64,000 bases of DNA from Halobellus ruber (GTDB lineage: Archaea; Halobacteriota; Halobacteria; Halobacteriales; Haloferacaceae), in assembly GCF_014212355.1 (NCBI RefSeq), contig NZ_JACKXD010000001.1:891143-955142 (forward strand), written 5' to 3'. Below the pieces are notes generated by a model. That model saw nothing but the letters and a program-made list of their open reading frames with translations, was not told where the DNA came from and did not search any database. Of the stretch, positions 41,601-50,641 are shown piece by piece. The stretch's first letter is position 1; each line of letters opens with the position of its first letter. The translations under genes were made by a program, and so were the position numbers.

Positions 41601-42773
41601 ATGCACGAATCAGACGACACGCGGCGGACGCGCAGACGGTTCCTCCAAGCGGCCGCAGCGGCCGGCGTGATCGGCGTGGCCGGCTGCAACACGCCCGGCG
41701 AGGGCGGCGGCACCGACACGGAGACCGAGACCGGCGGCGGCAGTGCCGGCGACGGCGACCCCGAACAGATCGGTTCGGGGCGCTCGCCGTTCGGCGACCG
41801 CGAGGTCGGCGGCGTCACGATGGAGGAGATGCCGGACCTCGAGGGCGAACTCACGGTCTACTCCGGCCGCGGGGAGGCCCTGGTCGGCGAACTGCTGGAG
41901 TTCATCGAGGACCAGTACCCCGATCTGACGATCCGGCCGCGCTACAACACCGCCGCGGAACTCGTCAGCCAGATCGAGACCGAAGGCCAGAACAGCCCCG
42001 CCGACGCGTTCTACTCGGTCAACGCCGGCGCGCTCGGCACGCTCGCCAACCGCGGTCGGACGCAGTCGCTTCCCGAGGAGGTGCTCGAGTTCGTCCCCGA
42101 GAGCTTCCGGGACCCCGACGGCGAGTGGGTCGGCACCTCCGGCCGGGCGCGGTCGGTCCCGTTCAACACGAACGCGTTCTCCGCGTCGGATATCCCGCAG
42201 GACATAATGGCGTTCCCCGACACCGGCGCCTTCGAGGGCGAGGTCGGGTGGACGCCGACCTACTCCTCGTTCCAGGCGTTCATCACGGCGATGCGCATCC
42301 TGGAGGGCGAGGAGGCCACACGGGAGTGGCTCAACGGAATGCAGGATCTGGGTACGAGCACCTACAGCGACGAGTTCCAGGTGTCCCGCGCGGTCGCGGA
42401 CGGCGAGATCTTCGTCGGCCTCGCGAACCACTACTACATCCAGCGCGTGCTGGCCCGCCGCCCGAATGCGCCCATCTCGACTGCGTTCACGCGGAACGAC
42501 GCCGGCGCGATCTTCAACGTCGCCGGCGCCTGCGTGCTCGACACCGCGTCCGATTCGACGCTGGCGTCGAACTTCGTCCGGCACCTCCTCTCGGCGGAAG
42601 CCCAGGACTACTTCGCGCGCAGCACCTTCGAGTACCCGCTGATCCCGGAAGTCGAGCCGATCGGCCGGCTACCTCCGATCGACGAGTTGAACCCACCCGA
42701 GGATCTAGACCTCTCCCAACTCGCGGACCTCGAGGCGACGATCTCCCTCCTGCGGGAGACCGGTGTCCTCTGA
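41601..42773 (+). CDS. Iron(III) ABC transporter substrate-binding lipoprotein
   Basis: This is a periplasmic-type Fe(III)-binding protein of the FbpA/HitA/FutA group anchored outside the membrane. It begins with a Tat signal (RRTRRRFLQAAAAAGVIGVAGC) and lipobox cysteine, then a Gly/Thr/Glu-rich linker. The mature fold starts LTVYSGRGEALVGELLEFIE and contains a candidate iron-ligand pair of tyrosines in ANHYYIQRV. The 390-residue length is normal. The gene is first in an operon with a permease and an ATPase, under a DtxR-type box, so expression under iron limitation is expected. Confidence 0.92.
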   Translation: MHESDDTRRTRRRFLQAAAAAGVIGVAGCNTPGEGGGTDTETETGGGSAGDGDPEQIGSGRSPFGDREVGGVTMEEMPDLEGELTVYSGRGEALVGELLEFIEDQYPDLTIRPRYNTAAELVSQIETEGQNSPADAFYSVNAGALGTLANRGRTQSLPEEVLEFVPESFRDPDGEWVGTSGRARSVPFNTNAFSASDIPQDIMAFPDTGAFEGEVGWTPTYSSFQAFITAMRILEGEEATREWLNGMQDLGTSTYSDEFQVSRAVADGEIFVGLANHYYIQRVLARRPNAPISTAFTRNDAGAIFNVAGACVLDTASDSTLASNFVRHLLSAEAQDYFARSTFEYPLIPEVEPIGRLPPIDELNPPEDLDLSQLADLEATISLLRETGVL

Positions 42774-42794
42774 GGCGCCCGGGACACACTCAGA

Positions 42795-44396
42795 ATGGCT
42801 GCGGAGAACCAACCGATCGACGACGACACCGGGGCGGAAGACCGGCTCCCGCTGGGGCCGTCGATCGCTGCGGCTGCTGTCTCCGCGGCCGTGTTGCTCC
42901 CGGTCCTGTGGCTGATCAGGACCGGGTTCGGCGTCGGTTTCGACGCCGCGGCGGCCCTCCTGACCCGTCCGACGACGATCGAGGTGTTCGTCAACAGCGC
43001 CGTCCTGGTCGTATTGACGACGGTAGCCTGCGTCGCGATCGGCGTGCCGCTGGCGTATCTCACCGTCCGGACCGACCTCCCCTTCCGCCGCTTTTGGACG
43101 ATCGCGGTGTCGCTGCCGCTCGTGATCCCGAGCTACGTCGGCGCCTTCGCGTTCGTGTCGGCGTTCGGCCCGCAGGGTGGCTTTCAGCGACTCCTCGCGC
43201 CGCTCGGAGTTGAACGGATCCCGGAGATCTACGGGCTGGAGGGGACCGTCCTGATCCTCACGCTCTACACCTACCCGTACGTCTACATCACCGCACGGGC
43301 GTCGCTGAAGTCGATGGACACCACCCTGATCGACGCCGCCCGGACCTTAGAACACGACCGGTGGGAGACGTTCCGACGGGTGACGGTCCCGCAGATCCGG
43401 CCGGCGGTGGCCGCTGGGGCGCTGCTGTCGGCGCTGTACGTCCTCGCGGACTTCGGCACGCCGCAGATCATGCGCTACGACGTGTTCACCCGGGTCATCT
43501 TCGTCGAGTTCGGGACGTTCGGCCGCGACACCGCGGTGCTTCTGTCCCTCCAACTCGTGGCGGTCACGGTGTTCATCCTGTGGCTCGAATCCCGGATCCG
43601 CGGCGAGGAGCGAACCAAGGCAGGAGGTCGGTCCCGCGCGCCCGTCCCGCTCGGCCGGTGGCGGTACCCGATGATGCTCCCCGTGGCGCTCGTCGCCGGC
43701 CTGGCGCTGGTCGTCCCGGTCGCCATCCTGGTGTCGTGGCTGGCCGCGACGGGGACGACCACGAACCAGGCGCTGGTCTTCGAGTGGTCGTTCGCGCTCA
43801 ACTCCGTGACCGTCTCCGCGGCGGCGGCCGCGGCGGCGGTCGTCGCCGCGATTCCGGTGGCGTACCTCTCGGCCCGCCACGGGGGCCGGCTCCCCGACGC
43901 CTTCGAGCGGATCTCCTACGTCGGCTACGCGGTCCCGGGGGTCGTGCTCGGGCTCGCCTTGGTGTTCTTCGGGAGCAGCTACGCCGCGCCGATCTATCAG
44001 ACGCTCTATCTGCTGGTGTTCGCCTACGTCATCCGCTTTCTCCCCCAGTCGGTCGGGTCGTTGCGGGCCTCCTTCCTCTCGGTCGACCCCTCGCTGCCGG
44101 AGGCCGCACGGACCCTGGGCCGGACGTCGGCGGGGGCGTTCCGGTACGTCACCCTCCCGCTCGTGGCCCCCGGACTGTTCGGCGGCGCGGCGCTTGTGTT
44201 CCTGACGACGATGAAGGAACTCCCGGCGACGCTGCTGCTCAGACCGTCGGGCTTTACAACCTTGGTCACGCACATCTGGACAGCATATGAATCGGGATAC
44301 TTCGGACAGGCGGCGATCCCGGCACTCGTCTTGCTTTTCGTGTCGGGGCTGTCGATGCTCGTGATCCTCAGACAGGAGGGGTACGATGTCAAATAA
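42795..44396 (+). CDS. Fe(III) ABC transporter permease (FbpB-type, two fused halves)
   Basis: The 533-residue protein has about twelve membrane helices and two internally similar permease halves, each with an EAA-type loop (AARTLEHDRWETFRRVTVPQ and AARTLGRTSAGAFRYVTLPL). This is the FbpB/SfuB architecture, so no second permease gene is needed. It moves iron released by the binding lipoprotein across the membrane. The start is 21 bases after the binding-protein stop, and its end overlaps the ATPase gene by 11 bases. The EAA loops are where the ATPase docks. Confidence 0.93.
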   Translation: MAAENQPIDDDTGAEDRLPLGPSIAAAAVSAAVLLPVLWLIRTGFGVGFDAAAALLTRPTTIEVFVNSAVLVVLTTVACVAIGVPLAYLTVRTDLPFRRFWTIAVSLPLVIPSYVGAFAFVSAFGPQGGFQRLLAPLGVERIPEIYGLEGTVLILTLYTYPYVYITARASLKSMDTTLIDAARTLEHDRWETFRRVTVPQIRPAVAAGALLSALYVLADFGTPQIMRYDVFTRVIFVEFGTFGRDTAVLLSLQLVAVTVFILWLESRIRGEERTKAGGRSRAPVPLGRWRYPMMLPVALVAGLALVVPVAILVSWLAATGTTTNQALVFEWSFALNSVTVSAAAAAAAVVAAIPVAYLSARHGGRLPDAFERISYVGYAVPGVVLGLALVFFGSSYAAPIYQTLYLLVFAYVIRFLPQSVGSLRASFLSVDPSLPEAARTLGRTSAGAFRYVTLPLVAPGLFGGAALVFLTTMKELPATLLLRPSGFTTLVTHIWTAYESGYFGQAAIPALVLLFVSGLSMLVILRQEGYDVK

Positions 44397-45609
44397 GGGG
44401 CAGTCGACGGTCGAAAGCGGTGAGGGGCGAACCGAGGCGCCAATCGAACGCGAATCCACAGGCACCGTCGATGACGGGTCGCCGCCGGCCGCGGGTGGCA
44501 GCTCCCGCCCCGGCGACGACGTCGTCCTGGAACTGGACGACCTCCGGAAGTCCTACGGCACCGAGACCGTCGTCGAGGGGCTGTCGTTGTCCGTCCGCGA
44601 GGGCGAGATCCTGACGCTGCTCGGGCCCTCCGGGTGCGGGAAGACCACCACGCTCCGGCTGATCGCGGGGCTCGAACGCCCCGACGGCGGGGTCGTCCGC
44701 CTCAACGGCGAGTCGATGTCGGGGTCGACGTTCGTGGCTCCGGAGGACCGCGGCGTCGGCGTGGTGTTCCAGGAGTTCGCGCTGTTCCCACATCTGACCG
44801 CCCGCGAGAACGTCGCGTTCGGGCTGAAGGACCGCCCCGACGACGAGGTCGAGGAGCGCGTCGACGAACTACTGGAGCTCGTCGACCTCGAAGCGCAGGG
44901 CGAAAGCTACCCCGATCAGCTCTCGGGCGGCCAACAGCAGCGCGTCGCCCTCGCGCGGTCGCTGGCGCCGGAACCCGACATCCTCCTTCTCGACGAGCCG
45001 TTCTCCAACCTCGACGTCGACCTCCGCGTGGAGATGCGCGAGGAGGTCAGAGAGATCATCAAGCGCACCGGGGTGACCGCGGTCTCGGTCACCCACGACC
45101 AGGAGGAGGCGCTGTCGATCTCCGACCGGGTGGCGGTGATGACCGACGGCCGGATCGAACAGGTCGGCAAGCCCGAGGCGGTGTTCCAGCACCCCGAGTC
45201 CCGGTTCGTGGCGGCGTTCCTCGGCTACGCGAGTTTCGTTCCCGGCTACGTCTCCGGCGACACCGTCGAGACCGACCTCGGGGTCCTCCCCCGCGAGCAG
45301 ATCCACGGGCTCGCACCGGAGTACGAACACACCCGCATCGACCTGCTGGTTCGCCCCGACGACGTGAGCGTGGTGCCGGTGGAGGACCCCGCCGACGCCT
45401 GCGGGCGCGTGGTCGGCCGTCGCTACCTCGGGCCGACGTTCCTCTATCAGGTCGAACTCGACACCGGCGAGTCGATCCAGTGTATGCACAACCACGACGA
45501 AGACATCCCCGAATCGGGCCCCGTGGACCTCGAACTCGGCGCCGACCACGAACTGGCGTGGTTCCCGCGGGAGCAACGCCCCGAGGACGACGCACGGTAC
45601 GGTACCTGA
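44386..45609 (+). CDS. Fe(III) ABC transporter ATP-binding protein (FbpC-type)
   Basis: This ATPase energises the iron importer. Motifs in the 407-residue protein are Walker A GPSGCGKTT, signature LSGGQQQR, Walker B ILLLDEPFSNLD and H-loop VTHDQEEAL. A C-terminal regulatory/TOBE domain follows (about 290-380, VDLLVRPDDVSVVPVEDPAD). The N-terminus carries an acidic tail of about 45 residues before the ABC fold. The gene overlaps the permease gene by 11 bases, and the GT-C gene starts three bases after the stop, so all four genes may be one transcript. Confidence 0.93.
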   Translation: MSNKGQSTVESGEGRTEAPIERESTGTVDDGSPPAAGGSSRPGDDVVLELDDLRKSYGTETVVEGLSLSVREGEILTLLGPSGCGKTTTLRLIAGLERPDGGVVRLNGESMSGSTFVAPEDRGVGVVFQEFALFPHLTARENVAFGLKDRPDDEVEERVDELLELVDLEAQGESYPDQLSGGQQQRVALARSLAPEPDILLLDEPFSNLDVDLRVEMREEVREIIKRTGVTAVSVTHDQEEALSISDRVAVMTDGRIEQVGKPEAVFQHPESRFVAAFLGYASFVPGYVSGDTVETDLGVLPREQIHGLAPEYEHTRIDLLVRPDDVSVVPVEDPADACGRVVGRRYLGPTFLYQVELDTGESIQCMHNHDEDIPESGPVDLELGADHELAWFPREQRPEDDARYGT

Positions 45610-45612
45610 ACA

Positions 45613-47841
45613 GTGTCGCGGCGACGAGGGCTCCGGACCCGGGCCGAACGCCTCGGCCGAACCGTCCGCCGCGGCGTTCGTGCCCACCCCGAACGCCTCG
45701 TCGCCGCCGGCCTGGTCGCGGCGGTCGGCGTCCTCGTCTACGTGCTCGCGATCGAACTCTTCCCGTACCACTCGGTCAACGACGACGAGGGCGTCTACCT
45801 CTACCAGGCCGCGATGCTCCTGGAGGGGAAACTGTTCCTCAGGCCCGGAGCGATCCCGTGGGAGGCGGTCCGCCCGTGGTTCTTCGTCGTCGACTTCACC
45901 GACGACGGGGTCCGGATGTACAGCAAGTACTCCCCGGTCGCGCCGGCGATGTTCGCAGTCGGTCGGCTGTTGGGCGACTGGAACCTCGCGCTCGGCGGCA
46001 TCGCTGCCGGAACCGCCGCCGGCGTCTACGCGCTGGGGGCCGCGGCGTTCGACCGCCGGGTCGGGCTGGTCGCGGTGGTCGCGCTGGCCGGCGCGCCGCT
46101 GTTCCTGATGACCTCGGCGACGTTCTTCTCGTACGCGCCGGCGACGCTTCTGAACGTCGCCTTCGCGGTCGCGTACGTCCGTGCCGCCCGCGTCGGAAGC
46201 CCCCGGTGGGGAGCGGCCGCGGGCGTCGCGATCGGGCTGGCGTTCTTCTGTCGCCCCTACACGGCACTTTTGTTTGCGATCCCGTTCATCGGCCACACCC
46301 TCGTTTCGCTCGCGGTCGCGTGGCGCCGCCACGCCCGGAGTCAGCGGTTCCGGGGCGTGCTCGCGCGTTCGGTCGCGATTGCGGTCCCCGGCGCGGCGTT
46401 CGTCGGGGTCACGCTCGGCTACAACGCGGTCGTGACCGGGGACCCGCTGACGTTCCCGTACGCCGCCTTCGCCCCGAACGACGGGATCGGGTTCGGGCCA
46501 CACGAGATCCTCAACTACGAGCGGAACTACACCCCGGAACTCGCCGCGGAGACGACCGCGACGGCGATCGAGTACGTCTTCACCGACTGGATCGCGGCGG
46601 GGCCGATCGGGACCGCCCTCGCGGCCGTCGGCGTCGGTGCGGCCGGGCTTCGGGCGTGGCGCCGCGGCGGCCTCCGCGACCGCTTCGCGCCCGCGACCGG
46701 GATGGCCGACGGCGAGGTCGCCGCTCTCCTCCTCGCTGTCGTCCCCGCGGTGTTCCTCGGCGAGGCGTACTTCTGGGGGACCCACAACGGCCTCCGGAAC
46801 GGCCTCATCGACCTGCTCGGTCCGTTCTACCACTTCGACGTCCTCGTCCCGATTGCGGTGTTCTCCGCCGCGGGCGCGGTCGGCCTGTGTCGGGGCCTCG
46901 CCACGGAACTCCGGCGGCACACGACCCGCCGCCGCGCGCGGATCGCCGTGCTCGTCGCCCTTGCGGTCTCGGCCCCGTTCGTCGCGGCCGCAGAACGGGA
47001 CGCGGTCGAGGATCCCTACGACGCCAACGCGCTCCGGACCGACAACCTGGCGGCCACCTACGAGCCGTTCGAGGAGCGGTCCTTCGAGGACGCTGTCGTC
47101 TTCACCCCCGACCCGTACGGCGACTGGCAGGCACACCCGTTCCAGTATCTCCGCTCGGGCGGCGGGTTCGACGGCGATGTCGTCTACGCGACCGACGGCG
47201 GCCCGGAGCGTGATCTCGCGGTGCTCGCGGCGACGAACCGGACGCCGTACCGGTTCACCTACCGCGGGACCTGGACGGGAGCGGCGACGCCGGTGAACCC
47301 CGAACTCCGGCGACTCCGCGTTCTCGACGGGGGGAGGGTCCGCGCGCGAACGACCGTGGGGGTTCCGCAGTCGGCCGCGAGCGTGAGCGTCCGCGTCGAG
47401 ACGCCCGAGGGGTTCGCCCGCTACACCGTGCCCGCCGAGGCGCGCGGGAACGGGACGGTCACCGTCGCGTGGCGGGTCGGCCCCGAAACCGCGGCGGCAA
47501 CGAACCTCGCGTACGACGGCGGCTCCGCCGGTCGGTCGGTCCCCCTCGCCGACGGCGGCGCGGAGGTCGACCTCGCGGTCACGTTCGTCGGGAGCGGCGG
47601 GGCCAGCCTCACCTACCGGCAGGAGGCCACGGTGGCGAACGGCGCCGACGGCGTCGAAGTGGTGTGGCCGCCGGAGACCCGGGTCTGTCGGCTGACCGCC
47701 GAGTGTGGCTACGGGGGAACGTGGGTCGGTCCCGACGGCGACTACGTCGGCGGCGTGTCGGTCGAGACGGACGCACGGGTGGTCGACGGCGGGGCGTCGC
47801 AGGAACGCCCTCCCCCTATTCGACGGACAGCGGCCCGGTGA
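45613..47841 (+). CDS. GT-C-type membrane glycosyltransferase-like protein
   Basis: The 742-residue protein has about ten membrane helices in residues 30-470 and a long soluble C-terminal domain. The first extracytoplasmic loop carries the acidic motif NDDEGVYLYQA (D57, D58, E59), the hallmark of GT-C enzymes such as ArnT/PMT/GT39 that use lipid-linked sugar donors. The acceptor (protein, lipid or S-layer glycan) is unknown. The GTG start at 45613 is three bases after the iron ATPase stop, implying cotranscription with it, which is unusual for a glycosyltransferase. Its 3' end overlaps the convergent zinc-protein gene by 26 bases. Confidence 0.85.
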   Translation: MSRRRGLRTRAERLGRTVRRGVRAHPERLVAAGLVAAVGVLVYVLAIELFPYHSVNDDEGVYLYQAAMLLEGKLFLRPGAIPWEAVRPWFFVVDFTDDGVRMYSKYSPVAPAMFAVGRLLGDWNLALGGIAAGTAAGVYALGAAAFDRRVGLVAVVALAGAPLFLMTSATFFSYAPATLLNVAFAVAYVRAARVGSPRWGAAAGVAIGLAFFCRPYTALLFAIPFIGHTLVSLAVAWRRHARSQRFRGVLARSVAIAVPGAAFVGVTLGYNAVVTGDPLTFPYAAFAPNDGIGFGPHEILNYERNYTPELAAETTATAIEYVFTDWIAAGPIGTALAAVGVGAAGLRAWRRGGLRDRFAPATGMADGEVAALLLAVVPAVFLGEAYFWGTHNGLRNGLIDLLGPFYHFDVLVPIAVFSAAGAVGLCRGLATELRRHTTRRRARIAVLVALAVSAPFVAAAERDAVEDPYDANALRTDNLAATYEPFEERSFEDAVVFTPDPYGDWQAHPFQYLRSGGGFDGDVVYATDGGPERDLAVLAATNRTPYRFTYRGTWTGAATPVNPELRRLRVLDGGRVRARTTVGVPQSAASVSVRVETPEGFARYTVPAEARGNGTVTVAWRVGPETAAATNLAYDGGSAGRSVPLADGGAEVDLAVTFVGSGGASLTYRQEATVANGADGVEVVWPPETRVCRLTAECGYGGTWVGPDGDYVGGVSVETDARVVDGGASQERPPPIRRTAAR

Positions 47842-48076
47842 AGCTCACGTCGAGGACGTTCTCCTCGATCGCCCACTGCAGACGGGCGTCAAGCGGCATC
47901 GTCCCCCAGTCGTCGGGCCGCTCCGTCTCCGGAATCTCGTCGAGACGGGCCACGAGCGATCCGTTGAGGAACCGCCCGTTGCGCCCGCAGTTCGGGCAGG
48001 TCAGGACGATGAGCCGGACCCGGTAGGTGCGCTCTTCGACGTGCTTGCAGTGCGGGCAGACGTACGACTCGGTCAC
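47816..48076 (-). CDS. Small zinc-ribbon protein
   Basis: This 86-residue acidic protein has two CxxC pairs, C7/C10 (CPHC) and C27/C30 (CPNC), separated by 16 residues. That forms a zinc ribbon, followed by a short helical domain (LDEIPETERPDDW and DARLQWAIEENVLDV). Small zinc-finger proteins are common in haloarchaea and are often RNA- or protein-binding, but no function is assigned here. It is transcribed against the GT-C gene and overlaps its end by 26 bases. The ATG at 48076 gives MTESYVCPHC. Confidence 0.85.
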   Translation of the reverse strand: MTESYVCPHCKHVEERTYRVRLIVLTCPNCGRNGRFLNGSLVARLDEIPETERPDDWGTMPLDARLQWAIEENVLDVSFTGPLSVE

Positions 48077-48172
48077 TGGAATCGCCTATGGACCGCAGTA
48101 ACACGAATCTGTGGGTTCCGGACGGCCACGGTCGCCCGACTTACGGATCGACGAGGCCTCCCCCCAGTGACC

Positions 48173-50641
48173 TCACTCGCGGGATGTCGACGGCGTCCGT
48201 CGCCACACGATCGCCTGTGCGTTGTCGAGCGTGGCCGTCCCGTCGTCGACGGCGACGTCCGGGGGGACGAGCGCCGGCTCCCACCCCTCCTCGGGGATCG
48301 ACGGCGCGTTGTCGTCCTCCCGCGCGTCAGCGACCAGGACTGCCGGCGAGACGTCGACGGCGACGCCCTCCATATTGCCCGCAAAGAGGAGTTCCTCGTC
48401 GCCGTCGACCCCGGGCGGCGCGCGCCGGTAGCCGTAGTAGAGGACCGTTCCGTCCGTGGGATGCCGATACGTGAAGTACTCGTCCTCGCGGAGGGTTGCA
48501 CGGAGCCACGGCCGATCCTGTCGGAACTCCCGGGTCGCCCGGCGGAAGGCGGTCCGCGACTCGTCTTGCTTCTCGTGCCAGTGTTCGAGGTTCGCGAACG
48601 CGGCGATGTCGGCCATCCAAGCGTCGGCGTAGGCGACGAGGTCGGCCGGGGAGAGGTCCTCGAAGGGGTGTGCGAACGGCGAGAGCATCCTCGCAACCAT
48701 ATCGAGGTCGTAGTCGGTGACGCCGACCGCCGCCTCCAGCCCGGCCGTGAACGTGCGCAACTCCCCGACGGAGTCGAACCCGAGCGCCTTCACCCGCGGG
48801 AAGAACCGATCGTCGGCGAAGTCGCGGTCCCGCACCTGCCAGTGGAGGACGTTGACCTCGTTGGCAACGACCTTGACGTTGTAGTCGTCGTCGGTGTCGC
48901 GGACGAACCCCCACGGCGCCCGCATATTCGCGGTGAGAAAGTCCATCGGAACGCCCGGCAGGAACGCGTGGAAGAGCATCGTCGCCGCGGCGTTGTCGTA
49001 CGCGGCGTCGAGCGTCTCCACGGGCGTCCCGCCCAGGTACGGGTTGACCGGGGATCGGGTGAAACCGGGATTGGGATCCACCTGTGTCCCGCGGCGGACA
49101 GTGTCGTGGTTGGCGACGCCGGTGATCCAGTGGCCGCCGAAGTCGGCGACCTCCCGGATCCGCCACCACTTCGTGGCCCAGAACGTCAGGAGCGCCGGGG
49201 TGTTGTGGGCGAACGTGACCGGCGACCACTGGAACGAGTGGGGGTGTTGCTCGATCAGCGCGCGGTAGGAAGAGGCGAGTTCCCAGTCCTCGCGGGGCCA
49301 CGGCCGCCCGTCCTCGAAGATCATCCACGGTCGGTACTCGGAACCCGCCACCTCCTGAACGACGGCGTCCATCTCCGCGAGGAAGTCGTCGTCGTGGTAC
49401 ATCTCGCCGGTCTCGGGGTCGTAGCTCGTGAAGTCCTGGGCGCCGTCGACGCGGATCCCGTCGGCGCCGAAGTCCATTTTCCGCCGCTGGAGTTCGAGGA
49501 TCACGGCCCGGACGGTCGGCTCGGTGTAGTCGAGATGCTTACCGTACATCCCCGGTCCCAGAACGTAGCGGTCGGAGAGTAGTTCCGCCCCGCGGTCGTC
49601 GGCGTGTCCGAGTGCGATGTCGAAGACTACCTTGATCGGCTCCGGAAGCGCGTGACAGGCGGCGATGAAGTCGACGAGTTCGTCGGGGCGGCCGGACTCC
49701 AGCAGCGCCGGGTTCGGCGCCGAGAACGCCGAGACGACGATGTCGTACCCCCAGTTGATCTGGTCCGGTCTGGCGACTCTCGCAACCAGTTCGCCGTCGG
49801 CACGGCCCGTCTCCGACCAGAAGTCGTGACCCGTGCGGCTCTCCGTGAGCGGTTCGACCGGCATCAGTTGAATCGCGTCGTAGCCGACGAAGTTTCGCTC
49901 CCAGGCGGCGAGGTCCTCGCCGGCGCGGCGCTTCTCGCCGATGGCGCCGTAGCGGTCAGCCAGCCCGGCAAGCGACCCACGCTCGGTCGCGGTTCCGGGG
50001 TGGATCTCCAGCATACTCGTCGCGGGGTCGACGCGCGGGACGCCGTCGTCGGGCGTGGTCGCGACCCTCTCGCCGTCGGTTCCCAGCGTCTCGAAGTACT
50101 TACGGTCTGGGCGGGTCTCGTCGAGCCGATCGCGGTCGTAGAACTCCGCGGGGGCGAACGGGCCGAACGGGACCGAGTACGCAAGGGGATCGGGGACGGT
50201 CTCCCACCCCGAATCGGTCTCGTACGCCAGCCGGTACAGCGAGCCGAGGGTCTCGCGCGTTCCCGCGCGCATCCCCGCGACGACCCCCCAGTGGTACTCT
50301 CCTTCACGTTCGAGGGCGACGAGCGTGCGATCGAACGCGACCGCCCGTGTGTTGGTCGACCCCGGGTCGAGGTCCGCCGGCGGCGAGAGCACTTCGAGAT
50401 AGACATCCGAGGGCGGGACGTCGGCCTCCACGATTTCGGGCGTCCAGAACCCCACGCGTGCGTGCCCGTCGTGGGTCACGTGGGCACCGAGCCGACGGAC
50501 GAGGACCTTCGCGGCCGCGAACTCGTCGTCGTGCGTTTCGACGACCTCGCGGTGCCACGCGACCAGGTCGTCGGTCCGCCCTTCGAGCAGCCGCGGATCG
50601 TCCGAGGACGATCCACCCCCGTCAACCGGTGGCGGCATCAT
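48173..50641 (-). CDS. GH13-like alpha-glycosidase (possible glucosylglycerol hydrolase type)
   Basis: The 822-residue protein is a (beta/alpha)8-barrel alpha-glucan enzyme. GH13 catalytic elements are the nucleophile Asp399 in GIRVDGAQDF, a general acid candidate Glu443 in MIFEDGRPW, and the transition-state stabiliser Asp513 in GVANHDTVRR. The extra N- and C-terminal domains and sequence blocks such as MPVEPLTESRTGHDFWSETGR recall glucosylglycerol-hydrolase (GghA)-type enzymes, some of which act on compatible solutes. I cannot confirm the substrate. The start at 50641 overlaps the stop of the upstream amylase gene by four bases, so they are cotranscribed. No signal peptide is seen, so it acts in the cytoplasm. 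Confidence 0.85.
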   Translation of the reverse strand: MMPPPVDGGGSSSDDPRLLEGRTDDLVAWHREVVETHDDEFAAAKVLVRRLGAHVTHDGHARVGFWTPEIVEADVPPSDVYLEVLSPPADLDPGSTNTRAVAFDRTLVALEREGEYHWGVVAGMRAGTRETLGSLYRLAYETDSGWETVPDPLAYSVPFGPFAPAEFYDRDRLDETRPDRKYFETLGTDGERVATTPDDGVPRVDPATSMLEIHPGTATERGSLAGLADRYGAIGEKRRAGEDLAAWERNFVGYDAIQLMPVEPLTESRTGHDFWSETGRADGELVARVARPDQINWGYDIVVSAFSAPNPALLESGRPDELVDFIAACHALPEPIKVVFDIALGHADDRGAELLSDRYVLGPGMYGKHLDYTEPTVRAVILELQRRKMDFGADGIRVDGAQDFTSYDPETGEMYHDDDFLAEMDAVVQEVAGSEYRPWMIFEDGRPWPREDWELASSYRALIEQHPHSFQWSPVTFAHNTPALLTFWATKWWRIREVADFGGHWITGVANHDTVRRGTQVDPNPGFTRSPVNPYLGGTPVETLDAAYDNAAATMLFHAFLPGVPMDFLTANMRAPWGFVRDTDDDYNVKVVANEVNVLHWQVRDRDFADDRFFPRVKALGFDSVGELRTFTAGLEAAVGVTDYDLDMVARMLSPFAHPFEDLSPADLVAYADAWMADIAAFANLEHWHEKQDESRTAFRRATREFRQDRPWLRATLREDEYFTYRHPTDGTVLYYGYRRAPPGVDGDEELLFAGNMEGVAVDVSPAVLVADAREDDNAPSIPEEGWEPALVPPDVAVDDGTATLDNAQAIVWRRTPSTSRE

